From Phycisphaera sp. (GTDB taxonomy: Bacteria > Planctomycetota > Phycisphaerae > Phycisphaerales > Zrk34): a stretch of 64,000 nucleotides of DNA. Positions 59,372 through 64,000 of this stretch are shown piece after piece (position 1 is the stretch's first letter; every line of letters begins with the position of its first letter). Where the stretch lies: positions 89,879-153,878 of the forward strand of contig WGMA01000037.1 in the NCBI GenBank assembly GCA_016125285.1. The letters are read 5' to 3'. The notes under the pieces were generated by a model that saw nothing but the letters and a program-made list of their open reading frames with translations, was not told the DNA's origin and searched no databases. Made by a program: the position numbers and the translations under genes.

Positions 59372-60715
59372 TCACTGCTCCAAGACGTTCTTCTTCCGCA
59401 GCAGGTGGTGATACGCCTGCGCGAAGCGGTGCGCCTCGTCGCGGATCGACTGGCACAGCTTCAGCCCCGGGTTGTCACGCCCGAGGCGGATCGGCTCGTC
59501 GCGACCCTGCTGGTAGATCAGCTCTTCCTTCTTCGCCAGCGAGATCACCATCGGCGGCTTGAGGTCGAACTGCGCGAACGCCTCCATCGCCGCGCTCAGC
59601 TGGCCCGGCCCGCCGTCGATCAGCACGACGTCGGGGTACAGCTGATTCGCGTCGCCCGCGTCGCGGTACGCCCGGCTGACCACCTCGCGGATCGACATGA
59701 AGTCGTCGTTCGATGCGGTCGTGATCTTGTACTTGCGGTACTCGTTCTTCAGCGGCTTGCCGTCGACGAAGCACACCTTCGAGCCGACCGTCTGCTGCCC
59801 GTGCAGGTGGGCGATATCGATGCCCTCGACGCAGCGGATCTCCGTGTCCATCCCCAGCGTGCGCTGCAGCGACGCCAGGCCCTTCGCGGGGTCGATGTAG
59901 AACGACTCGGTCTCCGGCTGCCATCCGCTGGAGAGCTTGCCGCGTTCGTCGAGCTTTTCGATCGCGCCGATCTGGTCGCGCAGCGCCGCGGCGGTTTCGT
60001 AGTCGCGACGCTCCGCCGCCTGCTCCATCTCCGTGCGCAGCTCACGCAGCATCACCGACCGCTTCGACTCGAGGAAGCGGATGAACCGCTGGATGTCCGC
60101 GCGATACGCTTCCTTGCTGATCTTCGCGGCGCAAGGCCCCGTGCACTGCTTGATCGGGTACAGCAGGCACGGCCTGAAAAACCGCCGCTTGTCGTCGTCT
60201 TCGCGGATCGACAACTCGCACGTGCGGAACCGGAACACCTTCTGCAGCAGCTTCATCGACTCCCGCAGCGCGTACACGCTGGTGAACGGCCCGAACACCT
60301 TGCCGCCGCGGAACCGCTCGTGACTTGGCTCACGCGTGATGAACACGCCGGGGAAGTCGTCGCGTGTCGTGATCACGAGGTACGGAAACGTCTTGTCGTC
60401 GGTGAGGCGCTCGTTGAACTTCGGGTGCAGGTCCTTGATCAGGCGGTTCTCGGTGAGCAGCGCCTCCCATTCGCCTTCGCACTCGATGACGTCGAAGTCG
60501 TCGATGAGGCCGATCATGCGCTGCTTCTTCGGGCCGAGATCGGTCGCGGGCTGAAAGTAGGTCGACACGCGGTTGGGCAGCACGCGCGCCTTGCCGACGT
60601 ACAGCACCACGCCCGCGGCGTCCTTCATGAGGTAGACGCCCGGTACTTTCGGTAGTTGGCGGGCCTTCTCAGCCAGCGCTTCGAGTTTCTCCCGTCGGTC
60701 GGACATGTGTGACAT
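59372..60715 (-). CDS. uvrC: UvrC-like excinuclease subunit without the C-terminal HhH domain
   Basis: 447 residues. The N-terminal GIY-YIG nuclease starts at LPKVPGVYLMKDAAG with VLYVGKA, the Cys cluster LLYPIKQCTGPC follows, a UVR helix pair at ~215-240 (AAERRDYETAAALRDQI), and the RNase-H-like nuclease has CVEGIDIAHLHGQQTVGS and LIDGGPGQLSAA. The frame ends after DEAHRFAQAYHHLLRKK, where ordinary UvrC (~600 residues) continues with a helix-hairpin-helix pair. I saw no HhH code after the stop. UvrC cuts both sides of a lesion in nucleotide excision repair; the missing domain may affect 5' incision. Confidence 0.88.
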   Translation of the reverse strand: MSHMSDRREKLEALAEKARQLPKVPGVYLMKDAAGVVLYVGKARVLPNRVSTYFQPATDLGPKKQRMIGLIDDFDVIECEGEWEALLTENRLIKDLHPKFNERLTDDKTFPYLVITTRDDFPGVFITREPSHERFRGGKVFGPFTSVYALRESMKLLQKVFRFRTCELSIREDDDKRRFFRPCLLYPIKQCTGPCAAKISKEAYRADIQRFIRFLESKRSVMLRELRTEMEQAAERRDYETAAALRDQIGAIEKLDERGKLSSGWQPETESFYIDPAKGLASLQRTLGMDTEIRCVEGIDIAHLHGQQTVGSKVCFVDGKPLKNEYRKYKITTASNDDFMSIREVVSRAYRDAGDANQLYPDVVLIDGGPGQLSAAMEAFAQFDLKPPMVISLAKKEELIYQQGRDEPIRLGRDNPGLKLCQSIRDEAHRFAQAYHHLLRKKNVLEQ

Positions 60716-60730
60716 TGTAAGCGTGCGTTG

Positions 60731-61021
60731 TCAGCCGAGATGGTCGGGCAAGTCGCGTGCGCCGTGGATGATTCGTAGCACTTCAACCGTGTCCCGTATC
60801 GGCGTGTAGAAGATCAACCACTTATCGATCGGAATGCTTCGCAGATCTGGGGCGAACTCGGGCCGTTGGCGTCCCATGTTTGGATGCCGCGCGAGTTGTT
60901 GCAGGCGGGTGTTGATTCGATCGAGCACGTGGTCGGCCGCGTCGAAGCTTTCGTCTGCGATCTGCACCCAGATTTCAACGAGGTCGCGCCGCGCTTGTGG
61001 TGCCAGGATTGGTTGCGGCAT
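60731..61021 (-). CDS. ParE/RelE-type toxin
   Basis: 96 residues from ATG 61021, whose A overlaps the antitoxin stop (TGATG). The compact RelE/ParE fold is visible: LAPQARRDLVEIWVQIADES at the start, LARHPNMGRQRPEF in the middle and IFYTPIRDTVEVLRIIHGARD at the end. ParE toxins act on gyrase, RelE-type ones cut mRNA on ribosomes; the pattern (RHPNMGRxR, VLRIIHGARD) favours ParE. Confidence 0.85.
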   Translation of the reverse strand: MPQPILAPQARRDLVEIWVQIADESFDAADHVLDRINTRLQQLARHPNMGRQRPEFAPDLRSIPIDKWLIFYTPIRDTVEVLRIIHGARDLPDHLG

Positions 61022-61296
61022 CAGCCTCGACGCTCCGTGCCGCGGCGTTCGAACTCGCGGCGGGCGTTGGCTTTTATAGCATCGATATCGAGCGGTTCGC
61101 CTTCGCCGCGGTCGAGGGCCGCGCGCGCGTCTCTCAATTCGCGGCGCAACGCACCCTGGTTTCGGACAATCCAGTCGTCGTGATCCTTCATCTGACACAA
61201 CGCGGATTCGAACACCGACGCGGCGTCAGGGAACTTGCCTGACGCGACGAGTTGATCGACGTAGGTTTGCAGTTCTGGTCGAAGCGAAACATTCAT
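61021..61296 (-). CDS. ParD-type antitoxin
   Basis: 91 residues from ATG 61296, with GGAG 6 bases upstream. MNVSLRPELQTYVDQLVASGKF gives the ribbon-helix-helix of ParD/CC2985-family antitoxins, followed by a polar helix that would wrap the toxin. The stop overlaps the toxin start by one base, the usual coupling. ParD proteins repress their own operon. Confidence 0.87.
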   Translation of the reverse strand: MNVSLRPELQTYVDQLVASGKFPDAASVFESALCQMKDHDDWIVRNQGALRRELRDARAALDRGEGEPLDIDAIKANARREFERRGTERRG

Positions 61297-61359
61297 GGCG
61301 GTCTCCCGGTGCTCTTTCCCCACATGATAGCCCGCGTTGCGGTGCTAAGCCGCGAGCGG

Positions 61360-62445
61360 CTAGGCGCGGACGGTTTCCCACGCGGCGCGGACGGCGGCGT
61401 CGTCGATGTCGTTGCGGATCACGACGTGGCCCATCGCGTCGGGCAGCACGAAGCGGATCTTCGCGTCGGCGACCTTCTTGTCGAGCCGCATCGCGTCCAT
61501 CAGCGTGTCGGTGTCCGGCAGTTCGCCGGACGTCGGCAGGCCCACGGCGTTGCAGAGTTCGACGATGCGGGTGTGCACCGAGGCGTCGCACATGCCCAGG
61601 TCCGCGGCCATCTGCGCGGCGGCGACCATGCCGATCGACACCGCCTCGCCGTGGTGATACGTGCCGTAGCCCGCGGTGGCCTCGATGGCGTGCGCGAAGG
61701 TGTGGCCGAAGTTGAGGTGGGCGCGCTCGCCGGACTCTTTTTCGTCGGCCTGTACGACCGCGGCCTTGATCGCGACGTTGCGGGCGACCAGGTCGGTCAT
61801 CGTCTTCATGTCCAGCGCCTGGATCTTCGCGACGTTGTCGGCGATCCAGGTGCACAGCGACTCGTCGCGGATCACGCCGTGCTTGATGCACTCGGCCAGT
61901 CCGCAGCGGAGTTCGCGCGGCGGCAGGGTCTGCAGCACCATCGGGTCGATGACGACGACGACGGGCTGGTAGAACGCGCCGATGAGGTTCTTGCCCTGCG
62001 GGACGTTGACGCCGACCTTGCCGCCGACGGACGCGTCGACCATGGCCAGCAGCGTGGTGGGGCACTGCACGAACGGCACGCCGCGCAGATAGGTCGCGGC
62101 GACGAAGCCGACGGTGTCGCCGTTGACGCCGCCGCCGAGCGCGATGACGGGGCTGCGCCGCTCGAGGCGGTCGTTGAGCATCACGTCGTAGAGCTTGCGG
62201 ACGGTGTCGAGGTTCTTGTTTTCCTCGCCGGTGGGGATCGCGCCGGTGGTCACGTCGTATCCCGCGGCTTTCAGCGACTCGACGGCGGCGCCGCCGTAGA
62301 TGTTCATCACCTCGCCGTCGCCGAGCAGCGCGGCGCGCTTCTGCGGGGCGAGCGCGCGGACGATCTGGCCGAGGCGCTGCAGGGCGCCGGGCTCGATGAT
62401 CACGTCGTAGGTGTGATGCGGGAGGTTGACGTTAACGGTGGCCAT
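61360..62445 (-). CDS. aroB: 3-dehydroquinate synthase
   Basis: 361 residues. NAD-binding and metal motifs of AroB are all present: GGGVNGDTVGFVAATY, PTTLLAMVDASVGGKVGVN, ECIKHGVIRD and NFGHTFAHAIE with the zinc His residues. It makes dehydroquinate in the shikimate pathway. It starts 6 bases after the stop of the membrane protein gene upstream, so they are probably co-transcribed. Confidence 0.95.
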   Translation of the reverse strand: MATVNVNLPHHTYDVIIEPGALQRLGQIVRALAPQKRAALLGDGEVMNIYGGAAVESLKAAGYDVTTGAIPTGEENKNLDTVRKLYDVMLNDRLERRSPVIALGGGVNGDTVGFVAATYLRGVPFVQCPTTLLAMVDASVGGKVGVNVPQGKNLIGAFYQPVVVVIDPMVLQTLPPRELRCGLAECIKHGVIRDESLCTWIADNVAKIQALDMKTMTDLVARNVAIKAAVVQADEKESGERAHLNFGHTFAHAIEATAGYGTYHHGEAVSIGMVAAAQMAADLGMCDASVHTRIVELCNAVGLPTSGELPDTDTLMDAMRLDKKVADAKIRFVLPDAMGHVVIRNDIDDAAVRAAWETVRA

Positions 62446-62451
62446 AGTCGA

Positions 62452-63627
62452 TCAGTCCTTGGCGGGGTCGGCCGGCTTGGACTGATCGTCGGAGTCTTCG
62501 TCGTGATCGTCGGAGTCGCCGTTGTCCTTGTCGGACAGGTAGGCCGGGGCCTGACCGTCGCCGTTGTCTTCGCCGTTGCGGCGGGTCGGATGATCGTCGG
62601 CGAGGTCGTCTCCGTCAAGGCGACGCGTGACGGTGTCCGTGGAGCCGATGACGGCGTCGGCGTCTTCGTGGGCCTGGCTGAGGACGTCGAGGGCGCCGAT
62701 GGGGTCGCGCGGCAGCGGGATCTCCGGGCCGGTGTCGTCTTCGTGGTCACGCTCGTCGCGTTTGCTGCGGCGTTCCTCGATGCGGTCGCGCAGCGACGGA
62801 CGGTTCGCGTAGTTCCGCCGCATGGTGTGCAGCCGGTAGAAGAAGTAGCCGACGGCGGCCATCACGAGTATGGCGGTGAGGATGATCTTGCCGGAGCGGC
62901 TCGACGAGCCGTCGTCGGTCGCGCCGGGCTTGACCATCGACGTGAACTGCTTGCCGACGAACGTGACGTAGGAGAGCTTCTCCTTCGCGTTGTTCTGCGC
63001 GGCCCGCTGGGTCTCCTGAAGCGTGAGCTTGAAGAAGCGTGCGGTCATGCGGACGTGCTGGCCGTGCTCGAGCGGCAGGCCCTGGTCCTTGCGCCACCAC
63101 TTCCACGCCGGGGGATCGGTCATGTAGATGATGGCGAAGTCGTGGGCCTTGGCGTTGGGGTCGTTGAGTGCGAGGGCGGGGTTGATGAGCAGCACGACGC
63201 CCTGGACGCGTTCCCAGCCGCTGGTGGTGAGGTTGAGGTCGGAGATGACGCGCTTGACGCGTCCCTCGATCAGCACACGCTGTCCGCGCCAGCGGTCGGG
63301 GTGGCGGCGGATGTCGTCGTAGTCGGGCACGACGGCCCCGGCTTCCTTGTCGGACCAGTTCTCGACGTTCTCCAGCAGCGCGTACAGGGCGGCCTCGTCG
63401 ATCGTGCCGGACTTGTCGTCGGCGGTCTCGAGTCGGGCGGCCTGCGAGGCGGTCAGCGGGTGGGGGTCCAGCAGGGCCGCGCTGGGGGGGGAGGGGGTCA
63501 CGCCTGGGGCCGCGGCGGTGTCGGCAGGGGCGTCCGCCGGGGGTTGTGGCGGCGCGGCCTGGCCCATCATCAGCCCGATCAGCAGGGACAACATCGTCAG
63601 TGACACACGCATGCTCATATGCACCAT
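62452..63627 (-). CDS. Exported single-pass membrane protein of unknown function
   Basis: About 391 residues; the exact start (ATG 63627, 63618 or 63612) is unclear. A signal peptide (SLTMLSLLIGLMMGQAA) is followed by a Pro/Ala-rich stretch, then ~110-235 looks like a small beta-barrel (RGQRVLIEGRVKRVIS, an OB-like start). A membrane helix (IILTAILVMAAVGYFFY) at ~265-282 precedes a basic then very acidic cytoplasmic tail (runs of Asp near the end). No family recognised. Co-oriented with aroB. Confidence 0.6.
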   Translation of the reverse strand: MVHMSMRVSLTMLSLLIGLMMGQAAPPQPPADAPADTAAAPGVTPSPPSAALLDPHPLTASQAARLETADDKSGTIDEAALYALLENVENWSDKEAGAVVPDYDDIRRHPDRWRGQRVLIEGRVKRVISDLNLTTSGWERVQGVVLLINPALALNDPNAKAHDFAIIYMTDPPAWKWWRKDQGLPLEHGQHVRMTARFFKLTLQETQRAAQNNAKEKLSYVTFVGKQFTSMVKPGATDDGSSSRSGKIILTAILVMAAVGYFFYRLHTMRRNYANRPSLRDRIEERRSKRDERDHEDDTGPEIPLPRDPIGALDVLSQAHEDADAVIGSTDTVTRRLDGDDLADDHPTRRNGEDNGDGQAPAYLSDKDNGDSDDHDEDSDDQSKPADPAKD

Positions 63628-63963
63628 TCTAACAGGTAGTTCCGTTCGTTACGTCTCCCCGCAAGTTCAGACGCGTCAACCACCTCCGGGGTTCATGGCT
63701 GTCGGCAAGTTCGTTGTGGGGGGAGGGGGTCTCATTTATCAACTTCCATTTTCCAATTTCCATTTTCCATTTGCCATTGGGGAGGCCGCGACGTGTCGCT
63801 GCGCTCGCCGCAGCGTGGTCGGCGCGCGGAGTGTGTGTCGTTTGAGGCATGTGTGGTCTCTCTATAGGAGGTTATGCGCGGTTGGTTTAATTGCTTGCGC
63901 TGGGCGCAGTTCGCGTCCATGCTGTTGTTGCAAGATTTCCTTCAACACAAAGGAGCAACAGCG
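63628..63963. other. Intergenic region, 336 bases, with a repeat and a possible gene start
   Basis: Contains the tandem repeat at 63741-63780 and, at 63874, an in-frame ATG just after AGGAGG (63866-63871) that could extend the final gene by 30 codons. I saw no other gene or RNA. Confidence 0.5.
63741..63780. repeat. Tandem repeat, TTCCATTTTCC type
   Basis: Several ~7 to 9-base units built on TTCCATTT or TTCCAATTT in a row, in a region otherwise GC-rich. I recall the same wording from intergenic repeats of planctomycetes and verrucomicrobia. Confidence 0.65.
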
Positions 63964-64000
63964 ATGGAACGCGAACTTTGGTCTTGGATCATGCGGGCGA
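63964..64000 (+). CDS. Start of a gene cut by the window end
   Basis: ATG 63964 has AAGGAG about 8 bases upstream and opens MERELWSWIMRA before the window ends. The frame is also open from ATG 63874. Too little is visible to name a family; a transposase cannot be excluded. Confidence 0.5.
   Translation, partial: MERELWSWIMRA

Noticed and set aside
60731..61198. Longer 155-residue form of the ParE-like toxin
   Set aside because: The extra N-terminus is Arg-rich antitoxin mirror sequence, while ATG 61021 overlaps the antitoxin stop in the usual way.
61252..63603. Long open plus-strand frame (783 codons) across aroB and the membrane protein gene
   Set aside because: It is a shadow of the minus-strand genes; composition is Val/Gly/Asp-heavy without motifs, and aroB is certain.

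Overview
This 64 kb window is GC-rich, densely coding chromosomal DNA that looks like a planctomycete, most probably of the class Phycisphaerae. The pointers are three type II pseudopilins whose C-termini carry a variant of the planctomycetal H-X9-DG signature, a histone-H1-like tail fused to a DksA-type domain, FAD-dependent oxidoreductases with golvesin-like C-termini, a multihaem cytochrome with a PA14 domain beside a sorbosone-dehydrogenase-like propeller, and intergenic inverted repeats of kinds I recall from planctomycete and verrucomicrobial genomes. I could not run any search, so family names rest on motifs read by eye. I saw no rRNA, tRNA or CRISPR array.

Layout. 0-5.4 kb: secreted catabolic genes (two paralogous FAD oxidoreductases around an alpha/beta-hydrolase). 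5.4-12.9 kb: a small protein with its own terminator, an M24-fold protein without obvious metal ligands, an HpnN-like RND exporter, tadA, an unusual tatC and a metallophosphoesterase. 13-25 kb: three dispersed pseudopilin genes, a five-CxxCH cytochrome overlapping a beta-propeller gene, lspA, the H1-DksA fusion and a TPR-like secreted protein; the third pseudopilin has a strong promoter, a long structured leader and a strong terminator. 25-33 kb: a TMTC-like glycosyltransferase coupled to an HtrA protease, gcvH, a processive GT2, and cmk-plsC-thioredoxin. 33-44 kb: lepA with a membrane-anchored ClpP homologue, secreted proteins, an M14 peptidase, dacB, a degenerate trypsin-fold protein, a sugar isomerase, and a degenerate RNase H gene next to a CT398/DUF164 zinc-ribbon gene.

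44-54.3 kb: two proteins of unknown function, a SpoIIE-type phosphatase, trpC, and a run of a CPBP membrane protease followed by four consecutive lipoproteins (LpoB-like, a COG3014-like protein, YcfL-like, LpoB-like). With mltA, dacB and lspA elsewhere, this points to an envelope-maturation theme. 54.3-64 kb: housekeeping genes (ribH-nusB-ftsY, mltA, a DUF167 gene, a short uvrC, aroB), a ParDE-type toxin-antitoxin pair, and at least six different intergenic repeat types. I saw no comparable repeats in the first 54 kb.

Most promising leads: the CPBP plus four-lipoprotein operon, the structured leader of the main pseudopilin, the clustered repeats, and several apparent pseudoenzymes (M24, trypsin and RNase H folds) that seem to be intact genes.
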